Assembly: GCA_904377845.1 (NCBI GenBank)
Contig: CAJFGR010000003.1
Span: forward strand, 1-64,000
Source: an uncultured Ruminococcus sp.
GTDB lineage: Bacteria > Bacillota > Clostridia > Lachnospirales > Lachnospiraceae
Reading direction: 5' to 3'
Length of the DNA stretch: 64,000 nt
The first letter of the stretch is position 1; each line of letters starts with the position of its first letter. A program made the position numbers and the translations under genes. Under the pieces are notes generated by a model that made no database searches, had not been told where the DNA came from, and saw only the letters and a list, made by a program, of their open reading frames with translations. Shown one piece after another: positions 35,448 to 44,731 of the stretch.

Positions 35448-36340
35448 TGTGGAAAAATACAGTGAATTTTATCGGATGCGATGCAGAGTATGAGGAGGCG
35501 CGTGTCGTGATCTTCGGCGCGCCCTTTGATTCAACGACGTCATTCCGCCCGGGGACACGCTTTGCGGGACAGGCGGTGAGAAATGATTCCTACGGGCTGG
35601 AAATCTACAGCCCGTATCAGGATAAAGAACTGCCGGAAAATGTCGTATACGACTGCGGGGATCTTGAGCTGGCGATCGGCAGTTCCTCAAAAGTGCTAGG
35701 GCAGATCGAGGACTGTGCCCGTGATATTTTAAAGGACGGGAAGCTGCCGTTTATGATCGGCGGCGAGCATCTGGTGACGCTCGGGAGCGTGCGCGCCGCG
35801 GCGGAGAAATATCCGGATATGCATATCATCCATTTTGACGCACACACAGATCTGAGGCAGGATTATCTGGGAGTGGAGCTCTCCCATGCCTGTGTGATCC
35901 GGAGATGCTGGGAAGTGCTGGAGCAGACCGGAAAAAATAGAACAGACGCTGGTGACGGGCGTATCCATCAGTTCGGTATCCGCTCCGGAGAGAGAGAAGA
36001 GTTTGACTGGGCGCGGGCGGGACATACGGATTTCCACCCGTTTACACTGGACGGACTGGATGAGGTGCTGAAACAGATCGGCGATGCGCCGGTGTATTTT
36101 ACGGTGGATCTGGATGTGATGGATCCGTCGGTATTCCCGGGAACGGGGACGCCGGAGCCGGGCGGGATTGATTTCCTTACCGCCATGCGCGGCGTGACGA
36201 AGGTGTGTGAGAGTGTGAATCTGATCGGATGTGATGTAAACGAACTGTGTCCGCCCTGCGATCCGACGGGGGCGTCTACAGCGGCGGCGTGCAAGATCAT
36301 CCGGGAGATGCTCATTGCGATCGGGAACCGGCAGGACTGA
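35444..36340 (+). CDS. speB: Agmatinase
   Basis: 298 residues of the ureohydrolase family: splits agmatine into putrescine and urea using a two-manganese centre. Metal ligands are seen in GGEHLVTLG, HFDAHTDLRQDY and TVDLDVMDPS. Its ATG overlaps the speE stop codon (ATGA), a sign of translational coupling. With SpeA it forms the arginine-agmatine-putrescine route. Confidence 0.93.
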   Translation: MMWKNTVNFIGCDAEYEEARVVIFGAPFDSTTSFRPGTRFAGQAVRNDSYGLEIYSPYQDKELPENVVYDCGDLELAIGSSSKVLGQIEDCARDILKDGKLPFMIGGEHLVTLGSVRAAAEKYPDMHIIHFDAHTDLRQDYLGVELSHACVIRRCWEVLEQTGKNRTDAGDGRIHQFGIRSGEREEFDWARAGHTDFHPFTLDGLDEVLKQIGDAPVYFTVDLDVMDPSVFPGTGTPEPGGIDFLTAMRGVTKVCESVNLIGCDVNELCPPCDPTGASTAAACKIIREMLIAIGNRQD

Positions 36341-36408
36341 AAGTGAAAAACAAAAGGAAGAATGAACAAAGAAATAGAAGAGTAAAAATTCAGGAAAGGA
36401 GACTGATC

Positions 36409-37611
36409 ATGGGAAAGGTAATGGTAATCGGCTGCGGAGGCGTGGCAAGTGTGGCAATTCATAAAATCTGTCAGAACAGCGAGGTGTTCTCCGAGCTGTG
36501 CATCGCCAGCAGGACAGTGTCAAAATGTGACGCACTGAAAGAGAAACTGCAGGGGACAACGAAGACAAAGATCACAACCGCGCAGGTGGATGCGGATCAT
36601 GTCGATGAACTGACGGCTCTGATCAAAAAGGAGCAGCCGGAGGCAGTCCTGAATCTGGCGCTGCCGTATCAGGATCTGACGATCATGGATGCGTGTCTGG
36701 CGGCAGGTGTTCACTATATCGACACGGCGAACTATGAACCGGAGGATACGGCCAAATTCGAGTATAAATGGCAGTGGGCTTACCGGGAAAAATATGAGAA
36801 GGCAGGGCTTACGGCTCTTCTCGGAAGCGGATTTGACCCCGGAGTGACAAGTGTATTCTCCGCCTATGCACTGAAACATTATTTTGATGAAATAAACTAT
36901 ATTGATATCTTAGATTGCAATGCAGGAGATCACGGCTATCCGTTTGCAACGAATTTCAATCCGGAGATCAACATTCGCGAGGTGTCTGCGAAAGGCTCCT
37001 ACTGGGAGGACGGCCGCTGGGTAGAGACAGAGCCCATGGAGATCAAACGCGTCTATAATTTCCCGGAGATCGGGGAGAAGGATATGTATCTGCTCCACCA
37101 CGAGGAGATCGAATCGCTGGCGCTCAATATTCCGGGAATTAAGAGAATCCGCTTCTTTATGACATTCGGTGAGAGTTATCTGACACACCTGCGCTGTCTG
37201 GAAGATGTGGGGATGACATCGATCGAACCGATCATGTATGAGGGAAAAGAGATTGTGCCGCTGCAGTTTTTGAAGGCAGTACTGCCGGATCCGTCTTCCC
37301 TTGGTCCGAGGACGAAAGGAAAGACGAATATCGGGTGCATTTTCATCGGAAAGAAAGACGGACAGGAGAAGAAACTGTACATCTACAATACGTGTGACCA
37401 TCAGGAGTGCTATAAAGAGGTGGGCTCACAGGCAGTCGCATACACAACAGGCGTGCCGGCAATGATAGGCGCCATGATGGTGATGACCGGCACATGGAAG
37501 AAGCCGGGCGTCTACAATATGGAAGAGTTCGATCCGGATCCGTTTATGGATGCGCTGAATAAATGGGGGCTGCCGTGGAAGATCAGTGAAGATCCGGAGC
37601 TGGTGGACTAA
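36409..37611 (+). CDS. Carboxyspermidine/carboxynorspermidine dehydrogenase (saccharopine dehydrogenase family)
   Basis: 400 residues. N-terminal Rossmann motif VIGCGGVASVAIHK, then the family-typical HYIDTANYEPEDTAKFEY and LLGSGFDPGVTSVF, and the C-terminal GSQAVAYTTGVPAMIGAMMV. It joins putrescine to aspartate semialdehyde using NADPH. The ATG at 36409 has GAAAGGAGA upstream; the open frame reaches back into speB. Its partner decarboxylase follows. Saccharopine dehydrogenase itself is excluded by length and by the polyamine context. Confidence 0.9.
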   Translation: MGKVMVIGCGGVASVAIHKICQNSEVFSELCIASRTVSKCDALKEKLQGTTKTKITTAQVDADHVDELTALIKKEQPEAVLNLALPYQDLTIMDACLAAGVHYIDTANYEPEDTAKFEYKWQWAYREKYEKAGLTALLGSGFDPGVTSVFSAYALKHYFDEINYIDILDCNAGDHGYPFATNFNPEINIREVSAKGSYWEDGRWVETEPMEIKRVYNFPEIGEKDMYLLHHEEIESLALNIPGIKRIRFFMTFGESYLTHLRCLEDVGMTSIEPIMYEGKEIVPLQFLKAVLPDPSSLGPRTKGKTNIGCIFIGKKDGQEKKLYIYNTCDHQECYKEVGSQAVAYTTGVPAMIGAMMVMTGTWKKPGVYNMEEFDPDPFMDALNKWGLPWKISEDPELVD

Positions 37612-37666
37612 AAGTTTGAAAAGGATTATGCAGAGAGGTAGATAAGCAGGAGGACAGGGGCAGGAT

Positions 37667-38818
37667 ATGAAAAAGAGTGAACTCAGAACGCCCTGCTATG
37701 TGGTGCAGGAGCGGAAATTAAGAGAAAATCTGGAAATATTAAGAGAGATCCGCGAGGAGACGGGATGCCATATCGCGACCGCAAGCGGACTCCACGAGGC
37801 AAGGCTGGGATACGAGGAGATGGGAAAGGAAAACCACATCTTCTCACCCGCCTACAAAGAGGAAGAAATGCCGGAGATTCTGAGAATGTGCGATCACATT
37901 GTGTTCAATTCTCCGGCTCAGTTCCGGAAATATAAAAATCTGGTCAGGGGATACGAGACCCGGACAGTCGGGCAGGAAGAAAATTCAAAAACCGCAGGTC
38001 TGTCCGCCAAGAAAGCAGGCGGCAGGAGCATGGGGCTTCGGATTAATCCGGAGTGCTCCACCCAGGAGGGGCACGCCATCTACGATCCCTGCGCTCCGTA
38101 TTCCAGGCTGGGCACTACTCTGGAACGGCTGCAGGCTGAGCTGACAGAGGAGGAAATCTGTGAGCTGGACGGCCTTCATTTTCATACGCTGTGTGAGCAG
38201 AACTCAGATGATCTGGCGACAACATTGAGAGCCGTAGAAGAAAAGTTCGGCAGGTATCTCAGCCGGATGAAGTGGGTAAACTTCGGCGGAGGGCACCATA
38301 TCACGCGGGAGGACTACGACCGTGAGCTGTTGAAGAAATGCATCCGCCATGTAAAAGACACATACGGCGTGGAAGTCTATCTGGAACCGGGGGAAGCTGT
38401 GGCGCTCAATGCGGGCGAGCTGATCACGGAAGTGCTGGAGATCGTGGATAATGGCATGAAGATCGCGATACTGGATACATCTGCGGCGTGCCATATGCCG
38501 GATGTACTGGAGATGCCTTACCGGCCGCCACTGAAAGGGGCGGCGAGCACGGAGGATGCGGATCTGCGTGAGAACAAATGTGTTTACCGTCTCGCCGGGC
38601 CGACCTGTCTTGCCGGAGATGTGATCGGAGATTATGTGTTTGATCATCCGCTGCAGTGCGGGGAACGGTTGGTATTTCAGGATATGGCGATTTATACCAT
38701 GGTAAAGACAAATACGTTTAACGGGATGAACCTGCCGGATATCGTGCTGGAGAAAGAAGATGGCGAGTGCGAGATCGTGAGGACGTTCGGATATGAGGAT
38801 TTTAAGTCGAGGCTGTGA
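37667..38818 (+). CDS. nspC: Carboxyspermidine/carboxynorspermidine decarboxylase, PLP-lysine segment missing
   Basis: 383 residues, alanine-racemase-fold PLP decarboxylase that makes spermidine from carboxyspermidine. Most family features are present: TPCYVVQE start, EARLGYEEMG, FSPAYKEEE, GLRINPECS, HFHTLCEQN, FGGGHHITR, LEPGEAVALNAG, DTSAACHMPD and the catalytic Cys (C314) in GPTCLAGDV. But the stretch between TGCHI (to residue 36) and ATASGLHEARLG (from 37), where NspC proteins have about 23 residues including the PLP lysine (xLALKCFS type), is absent in frame. An insertion of about 18 residues near 105-122 keeps the total length normal. The enzyme is therefore predicted inactive, or changed. 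Confidence 0.85.
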   Translation: MKKSELRTPCYVVQERKLRENLEILREIREETGCHIATASGLHEARLGYEEMGKENHIFSPAYKEEEMPEILRMCDHIVFNSPAQFRKYKNLVRGYETRTVGQEENSKTAGLSAKKAGGRSMGLRINPECSTQEGHAIYDPCAPYSRLGTTLERLQAELTEEEICELDGLHFHTLCEQNSDDLATTLRAVEEKFGRYLSRMKWVNFGGGHHITREDYDRELLKKCIRHVKDTYGVEVYLEPGEAVALNAGELITEVLEIVDNGMKIAILDTSAACHMPDVLEMPYRPPLKGAASTEDADLRENKCVYRLAGPTCLAGDVIGDYVFDHPLQCGERLVFQDMAIYTMVKTNTFNGMNLPDIVLEKEDGECEIVRTFGYEDFKSRL

Positions 38819-38899
38819 GAGGCGGCATTTAACTGCAGCAGAAAAGCTGAACCGGAAAGAATAATGGAAACAGCCGGATAAAATATAGAATACGATCAG

Positions 38900-38943
38900 G
38901 GTCACAAAACTTTGCTTTAAGGCTAAGGTCTGTGACCTTTTTT
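38900..38943 (+). terminator. Terminator of the polyamine operon
   Basis: Stem GGTCACA/TGTGACC (38900-38906, 38931-38937) with a long loop, followed by seven T residues. The T-tract runs into the palindromic repeat that follows. Confidence 0.7.
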
Positions 38944-39002
38944 GTTTAATAGGAAACTCTGTTTCCTATTAAACAAAATGTCCCGCGGGATGCGCACTCG
39001 CT
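38941..39002. repeat. Palindromic intergenic repeat, copy A (truncated)
   Basis: A perfect 16-bp inverted repeat TTTGTTTAATAGGAAA/TTTCCTATTAAACAAA (38941-38956, 38962-38977) followed by TCCCGCGGGA and TGCGCACTCGC. The same order is found at 44907-45030, where it continues with further hairpins. Here it stops abruptly at the start of the surface-protein fragment, so the junction is a recombination scar. Confidence 0.6.
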
Positions 39003-39005
39003 TGA

Positions 39006-40367
39006 ACATCAAGAAACAATCATGTAAATTATAACCGTATTGAGGAGATCTGCTCAATTCTTCAGGACGCAGGGGCATCCGGAACGCGTCAGGACATTAT
39101 AATGTGGTACGATGAAACCCGAAATTCAAGGCAGAGCGGAACAAACTGGGGCGAAGTTACTCTGGAAGAGGAAAGCGACATTCCGACAAACGGCCTGGAT
39201 ATCTGGATTAGTTCAGACTGCGGTCTTACTTTAGGCGGCGAGGATGGCACCTCCGTACTTAAATGGGAGAGCCAGGGAATATCTGACGTTACTTTTGAAG
39301 CAGATGAGAATTCCGCGCCTACATTGTCGACAAATGAAAACGGGGTTACTTCACTGTTGTTTGACGGCACATCAGATGTAATGGAATTTGACGGTGTTGA
39401 CTATAACGGCAAATCAGAACTGACGATGATTGTTGCGACAAATTATACGGGAGAAAAGGTAGGAAATCCGGAAGGTGACTGGACTTCAGGGGACAAATAT
39501 TCTGCGCTGTATGTGACAGAGACCGGAAGCGGATGGGGAGGCCTGTTTGTATCTCCTTACCAGGACTGGGTAGCTGCAAGATTTGGAACCGGTCAGCAGT
39601 TCTGCAATATTAAATATGTCCGTCCGGAAGAGATAAACCGTACATCCGTTACTGCAGCAGTAAAATCAGGTTCTACAGAAAAGATGTATGTTGACGGTGA
39701 AAATGTAGTCACAAAAGAAGGAACAGAAGAAACAACGACGAATATCGGATCTACCATGTATGTGGGCAAGAGCATCTGTGCAGGAAAGGACAATTTCTTC
39801 CAGGGAACAATCTTCGAGATCCTGATTTATGACCGGGCGCTTGCTGATGCGGAAATAGAACAGATCAGCACATATCTTAATCAGAAATATGTGTCTGCTC
39901 TTGACTCAATTACTGTGAGCGGTCCGACAAAGACAGAATACAAAATCGGCGAGGAACTGGATCTTGCAAGTCTGGAAGTAACTGCACATTACAGTGACGG
40001 AAGTGAAGTCGCTGTAGAAGAGTATGAAGTGAGCGGATTTGACTCTTCAACAGCGGGTGAAAAGACCGTGACAGTGACATACGAGGGAAAGGCTGCTGCA
40101 TTTACAGTGAATGTATTGCCGGATGACGATACAGATAAGACAGATCTCGAAATTGCTGTGGAACTTGCAGGATTACTTGACCTGAACAGATATACGGAAG
40201 AATCTGTGCAAGTCTTCCGCGTGGCACTGGCATCCGCCCAGGCGGTATTTTCAAATGAAACACTGTCTGTAGATGATCAGAAGCCAGATAATAATAATCA
40301 AAATCAGAATGACGGCACAAATGATGCCAATTCTGTACACAGCCGTTTTTGTTATGATATTTCTTAA
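39006..40367 (+). pseudogene. Surface glycan-binding protein fragment (LamG-like, Ig-like and FIVAR modules)
   Basis: The frame is open from 39006, before any start codon, and coding-like sequence (LQDAGASGTRQDIIMWYDE) precedes the first ATG at 39102. Modules: a LamG/concanavalin-like domain (about 39150-39890), a bacterial Ig-like domain (YKIGEELDLASLEVTAHYSDGS), and half a FIVAR repeat ending LSVDDQ. It then enters a short Asn-rich linker and ends in unrelated residues without a wall-sorting tail. No signal peptide or catalytic domain. It is the middle of a large secreted glycosidase-type protein (sialidase-like or GH95-like architecture), cut at both ends. The FIVAR part resembles that of the fucosidase at 14823. 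Confidence 0.7.
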
Positions 40368-40378
40368 TTTACAGTTTA

Positions 40379-41653
40379 TTATTTAAAAAACTCCTCTGCT
40401 GCCCGGATCAGATACTCTGTATCCTGAACCCCGGCGGTCTCATACGGGGAGTGCATGGCAAGTTGCGGAAGTCCGATATCCACTGTGTTCAGGGCAACCT
40501 GTGTATTGGATATATTACCCAGTGTGGAACCGCCGGCCATATCGGAGCGGTTGACAAAAGTCTGTACCGGCACGCCGGCAGTCCGGCAGATATCCCGGAA
40601 CATGGCGGCGGACACTCCGTCCGTGCAGTATTTCTGGTTCGCATTGAACTTAATGACGATCCCGCCGTTTATGTAAGGGCGGTTCGTCGGATCAGCTTTA
40701 TCTGTGTGGTTGGGATGGACGGCATGGGCGTTGTCCGCGGAGATCATCAGACTGTCCGCCAGATGGATCAGATAGTCTTCGCGGGTAAGGCCGAGGCAGT
40801 CATGGATCCGTGTCAGAGTATCATAAAGGAAAGTGGAAGCCGCGCCCTGTTTTGTGCCGCTTCCCACTTCCTCGTTGTCGAGGACACAGTGGACGGAAAG
40901 ATATTTCTGCTTCTTTCCTGCCAGAAATCCTTTTAATGATGCAAACGCGCACTGCAGGTCATCCAGTCTTCCACAGGAGATAAACTCGCCGGAAGCGCCC
41001 CAGATACTTGCCCTTTCCCTGTTGTAGAGGAAGAGATCATGTCCGAGAATAGCTTCTTCGTCTACACCGGCGCAATCTGCAATTGTTTTCATAAATGTCC
41101 CCTTTGCCGTCAGATCCCCATACAGGGGAAGCATATCTTTCTGCGGATTGTATTTGTAGCCGTTGTTGGCCTCCCGGTTCATGTGGACGGCAAGATTGGG
41201 GATCAGTACAAGGTCGCGGTCTATATTTACCAGTCTGGATACGAAGGCTCCGCTTCCAGGATCCCTGACGATCACACGGCCTGCCACGGAGAGGGGACGG
41301 TCCAGCCACGGAGCGCAGAGCATACCGCCGTAACGCTCCACGTTGAGGCGGATATAATGTCCGTCTGTTTCCAGTTCGGGATTCTCCTTGATTTTGAAAG
41401 CCGGAGAGTCGCCATGGCTTGCCATAATTCGCATACCGGGAAAAGAATGTTCCGGAACTGTGAAAGCAATCAGGGCGGATTCATTTCTGGTCACAAAATA
41501 TCTGCCGCCCGGACGGATAGTCCATTTCTTATTTTCATATAACTGTTCAAAATGCACCTTTAAAAGCATATTTTTCATGTTTTCTGCGGCATGGAAGCAG
41601 GAAGGGCTGCTTTCCAGAAATTGAGCCAGTTCTTTTACAGATGTATCGTCCAT
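40379..41653 (-). CDS. apeB: M18 family aminopeptidase
   Basis: 424 residues. Zinc aminopeptidase of the aspartyl-aminopeptidase family, expected to remove N-terminal residues from peptides in the cytosol. Metal ligands and catalytic residues are visible in MASHGDSPAFK, RLDDLQCAF, DNEEVGSGT, SADNAHAVHPN and the final AMHSPYE. Length is typical for M18 (425-430). AAGGAGTG precedes the ATG. It has its own sigma-A promoter. Confidence 0.93.
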   Translation of the reverse strand: MDDTSVKELAQFLESSPSCFHAAENMKNMLLKVHFEQLYENKKWTIRPGGRYFVTRNESALIAFTVPEHSFPGMRIMASHGDSPAFKIKENPELETDGHYIRLNVERYGGMLCAPWLDRPLSVAGRVIVRDPGSGAFVSRLVNIDRDLVLIPNLAVHMNREANNGYKYNPQKDMLPLYGDLTAKGTFMKTIADCAGVDEEAILGHDLFLYNRERASIWGASGEFISCGRLDDLQCAFASLKGFLAGKKQKYLSVHCVLDNEEVGSGTKQGAASTFLYDTLTRIHDCLGLTREDYLIHLADSLMISADNAHAVHPNHTDKADPTNRPYINGGIVIKFNANQKYCTDGVSAAMFRDICRTAGVPVQTFVNRSDMAGGSTLGNISNTQVALNTVDIGLPQLAMHSPYETAGVQDTEYLIRAAEEFFK

Positions 41654-41696
41654 GATAATAAGTCACTCCTTCTTATAATAATAAAAACATATTTTC

Positions 41697-41725
41697 AGAA
41701 TATAATCTGTATCTGCTGCTGTCAA
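41697..41725 (-). promoter_or_regulatory. Sigma-A promoter of the M18 aminopeptidase
   Basis: On the minus strand TTGACA (41725-41720), 17-base spacer, TATTCT (41702-41697). Confidence 0.75.
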
Positions 41726-41730
41726 GATTC

Positions 41731-41759
41731 TTTACAATCCCTGCCGGCTTTCGTATACT
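41731..41759 (+). promoter_or_regulatory. Sigma-A promoter of the two-component operon
   Basis: TTTACA (41731-41736), 17-base spacer, TATACT (41754-41759), 24 bases before the response regulator start. Confidence 0.75.
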
Positions 41760-41783
41760 GGGAATTACAAAGGAGCTGATCAT

Positions 41784-42458
41784 ATGAGGATACTGATAGC
41801 AGAAGACGAAAAAGATCTGAATCAGATTATTGCGGGACGCCTGAAAGCGGAGCATTACAGCGTGGATTCCTGTTACAACGGTCAGGAGGCACTTGAGTAT
41901 CTGGAGAGCGCGGAGTATGATGCGGCGGTGCTGGATATTATGATGCCCGTGCTGGACGGTTTGAGTGTACTTAAGAAAATGAGGCGGAGAAATGACAGCA
42001 CACCGGTGATTCTTCTTACGGCAAAGGACAGCATCGAGGACAGGGTGTCAGGGCTGGACGCAGGGGCGAATGATTACCTTGTGAAGCCTTTTGCTTTTGA
42101 GGAGCTGCTGGCGAGGATAAGAGTGCTGCTGAGGAAGCCGGCTGAAACGCCGAAGACCTGCTATAAGGTGGCAGATCTGGAAGTGCATATGGATACACAG
42201 CAGGTAAAGCGCGGCGGACAGGATATACGGCTGTCCGGAAAGGAATTCGCACTGCTCCGGTATATGGTGCAGAATGAGGGGATTGTGCTCTCCAGAGACC
42301 GGCTGGAGCAGCATCTGTGGAATTTTGATTATGCGGGCGGATCCAATGTGATCGATGTCTATATCCGGTATCTGCGCAAGAAGATTGACGAAGGCCATAA
42401 ACAGAAACTGATCCATACCGTGCGGGGAGCAGGATATGTGCTCAGAGCAGAATCGTGA
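41784..42458 (+). CDS. OmpR/PhoB family response regulator
   Basis: 224 residues: receiver domain with EDEKD acidic pocket, phosphoacceptor D51 in VLDIMMPVLDG, Thr and Lys in LLTAKDS and LVKPFAF; winged-helix domain at about 125-220. AAGGAG lies seven bases before the ATG. The histidine kinase gene follows 22 bases after the stop. The TTTAATC direct repeats before both PepSY genes (43893 and 48089) are likely targets of this protein. Confidence 0.93.
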   Translation: MRILIAEDEKDLNQIIAGRLKAEHYSVDSCYNGQEALEYLESAEYDAAVLDIMMPVLDGLSVLKKMRRRNDSTPVILLTAKDSIEDRVSGLDAGANDYLVKPFAFEELLARIRVLLRKPAETPKTCYKVADLEVHMDTQQVKRGGQDIRLSGKEFALLRYMVQNEGIVLSRDRLEQHLWNFDYAGGSNVIDVYIRYLRKKIDEGHKQKLIHTVRGAGYVLRAES

Positions 42459-42480
42459 GAAAAGACGGCAGGGCAGGATT

Positions 42481-43887
42481 ATGAAGAGAATTTCACTGAA
42501 ACTAAAACTTACACTGTTATATACGTTTTTTATGGTGCTTCTGACGTGCGCCGCCCTGGCAATTCTGTTCTCGCTCAGCAACAGGGAGGTACTTTCTTCC
42601 ACCCAGTCAAAGCTTGAGCGGAGAGTTCAGGAGAGTGTGGAAGACATTTCCCTGAGAAATGGAGAGATACGGATCGATTCGGATTTCTATTCGATTGTGC
42701 GGGATGTATATCTTTCTTTGTACAGCGGCGATATGTATTTTATGTATGGAAGGGTGCCGAGAGGATTCGGACAGCAGCCGGAACTGGCGGACGGGCAGAT
42801 GCAGACGATCAGGGACGGAAATATGGAATGGTATGTGTACGATATGTCATATCGGCTGTCTGATGATCAGACCGTATATATCCGGGGAATTACATCGATT
42901 ACGGATGCAGAGGAGAGCTTTACGGTAACGCTGCGGTTTGCGCTGATTCTGCTTCCCCTTATGGTGCTGGCGACGGCGGTTATCGGATACCGCTTCACAA
43001 GGCGTACACTTTTACCGGTGCGGAAGATGACGGAGACCGTGCGGCAGATCCGTGCGGACGCCGACCTGTCACGGCGGATAGGATTCGAGGAGACAGGCGG
43101 AAGAAGAGACCGCGATGAGATATATATCCTCGGAAGGACATTTGATGAAATGCTGGGGGAACTGGAGGAAGTATTCCGAAGGGAACAGCAGTTTACGTCA
43201 GATGCCTCTCATGAACTGCGCACTCCGGTGAGTGTGATCCTGGCCCAGTGTGATGCGATGCTTGCGGAAGACAATGCGTTTACGGAAGAACAGAGAGAGC
43301 AGATCCGACTTATCCGGCGGAAAGCGCAGGCAATGGCGGACATGATTGCACAGCTTCTCTTCCTGTCAAGAGCTGATCAGGGGAGACAGCCGCTTCGCAG
43401 AGAGCATATTAATGTAAGCGAGCTGACGGAAATGATCTCGGAAGAACAGCAGATGCTCGCAGAAGCCCGGGACCGGGGAATCCGTGTGGAAACGAAGATC
43501 TCTCCGGAAATATGGATGGATGTGGACGAGACATTCTATATAAGGATGCTTGTAAATCTGCTCTCTAATGCAATACGCTACAGCAGAGAAGACGGCAGGG
43601 TAGAGGTAGCGCTTGAAAAAAGCGGAAACATGGTTATCGGAAGCGTGCGGGACTATGGTACAGGTATATCACAGGAAGATTTGCCGCATATCTGGGAGCG
43701 CTTTTATCAGGCAGATGCTTCGAGAACAGGGGAAAGCCACGCGGGATTAGGGCTGTCCATGGTCAGGTGGATCGCAGAGGCTCACGGCGGCAGTGTATCA
43801 GCGGAAAGTACAGAGGGAAAAGGCAGCATATTTACCTTCCGGATTCCCGCGGAAGAAAATATTTCTGAAAAAAATGAAAAAATGTGA
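42481..43887 (+). CDS. Sensor histidine kinase (HAMP, HisKA, HATPase)
   Basis: 468 residues. Two transmembrane segments (about 10-32 and 155-178) flank an extracellular sensor domain of about 120 residues. HAMP domain at about 179-235, H-box FTSDASHELRTPVSVI with H244, and ATPase boxes NLLSNAIRYS, DYGTGI and GLGLSMV. AGGATT precedes the ATG. Classic EnvZ/PhoR-like plan. Paired with the regulator upstream and, by the PepSY promoter immediately after, with the lipoprotein downstream. Confidence 0.93.
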   Translation: MKRISLKLKLTLLYTFFMVLLTCAALAILFSLSNREVLSSTQSKLERRVQESVEDISLRNGEIRIDSDFYSIVRDVYLSLYSGDMYFMYGRVPRGFGQQPELADGQMQTIRDGNMEWYVYDMSYRLSDDQTVYIRGITSITDAEESFTVTLRFALILLPLMVLATAVIGYRFTRRTLLPVRKMTETVRQIRADADLSRRIGFEETGGRRDRDEIYILGRTFDEMLGELEEVFRREQQFTSDASHELRTPVSVILAQCDAMLAEDNAFTEEQREQIRLIRRKAQAMADMIAQLLFLSRADQGRQPLRREHINVSELTEMISEEQQMLAEARDRGIRVETKISPEIWMDVDETFYIRMLVNLLSNAIRYSREDGRVEVALEKSGNMVIGSVRDYGTGISQEDLPHIWERFYQADASRTGESHAGLGLSMVRWIAEAHGGSVSAESTEGKGSIFTFRIPAEENISEKNEKM

Positions 43888-43892
43888 GACGC

Positions 43893-43925
43893 TTTAATCT
43901 TGTTTTAATCTTTCTCATCTATAGT
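43893..43925 (+). promoter_or_regulatory. Direct-repeat operator and promoter of the first PepSY lipoprotein gene
   Basis: TTTAATC at 43893-43899 and again at 43904-43910 (11-base period, one DNA turn), then TATAGT at 43920-43925, 16 bases from the start of the second repeat. No separate -35 box exists; the repeats occupy its place, as in promoters activated by PhoB/OmpR-type regulators. The identical layout occurs at 48089-48130. Confidence 0.7.
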
Positions 43926-43986
43926 GGTATCAACGAAACAGATAAAACAAATACTTAAATAAATCATTGTGAAGGGAGAAAGAAAA

Positions 43987-44658
43987 ATGAAGAGATTAAC
44001 AGTGGCAGCAATTATTGCAGTAATGGCGGCAGGAGTATTTACAGGGTGTGGAAATTCGGGAATGACACAGCAGAATGGCGGAAACGGAACAGCAGCGGCA
44101 GGACAGACAGATAATGCAGGAACAGCAGCAGAACAGACAGATAATACAGGTGGAACTGCAGGCACGGGAACCCAGAATGCAGGGACTCAGGATATCGGTG
44201 AGGATGCGGCGCTGCAGGCGGCACTGGAAGCGGCGGGCGTCAGCGAAGCGGATGCTTCGAGAGTCCGGGTTTCCAAGGACCGGGATGACGGAAGAGTTGT
44301 CTATGACGTAAGATTCGATGCGGGGCAGACAGAATATGATTACGAGATACTGGCGGCAGACGGACAGGTCGTAAGTTCTGATATTGAACAGATACGCGAT
44401 GACAGATATGACGACGGAAATGATAACCGCAGACAGAATGGAAGTAGCGCTGATGTAGCTGTCAGCAGAGAAAAAGCAATAGAGACGGCTCTCGCCAAAG
44501 TGCCCGGTGCAGCGGAAAATGATATCAGAATTGAACTGGATTACGACGATGGCAGATATAAATACGAAGGAGATATTATCTACGACAGAGTAGAGTATGA
44601 TTTTGAAATCGATGCGGACAGCGGCGAGATTCTGGAATGGAGCCAGGAGAGAGACTAA
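43987..44658 (+). CDS. PepSY domain lipoprotein
   Basis: 223 residues. Signal peptide with lipobox GVFTGC, so anchored outside the membrane. A Gln/Thr/Asn-rich low-complexity linker follows, then two PepSY domains (about 75-140 and 155-220), the second ending FEIDADSGEILEW. PepSY proteins are thought to inhibit peptidases or to take part in envelope sensing. It is a paralogue of the protein at 48161. GAAGGGAG is the ribosome site at the ATG; an in-frame GTG six codons earlier overlaps it. Confidence 0.88.
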   Translation: MKRLTVAAIIAVMAAGVFTGCGNSGMTQQNGGNGTAAAGQTDNAGTAAEQTDNTGGTAGTGTQNAGTQDIGEDAALQAALEAAGVSEADASRVRVSKDRDDGRVVYDVRFDAGQTEYDYEILAADGQVVSSDIEQIRDDRYDDGNDNRRQNGSSADVAVSREKAIETALAKVPGAAENDIRIELDYDDGRYKYEGDIIYDRVEYDFEIDADSGEILEWSQERD

Positions 44659-44701
44659 AGGGGAAAACGCATCTGATGAACATAAAGGCAGTGAAATATG
44701 G

Positions 44702-44730
44702 GCCGGTGTGTGAAAACATACCGGCTTTTT
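44702..44730 (+). terminator. Terminator after the first PepSY gene
   Basis: A 10-bp stem (44702-44711, 44716-44725) with a GAAA loop and five T residues. Confidence 0.85.
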
Positions 44731-44731
44731 C

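Noticed and set aside
40300-40360. Terminator-like ACGGC/GCCGT with T-run at the end of the surface-protein fragment
   Set aside because: The stem has only five pairs with a loop of about 25 bases; too weak to call.
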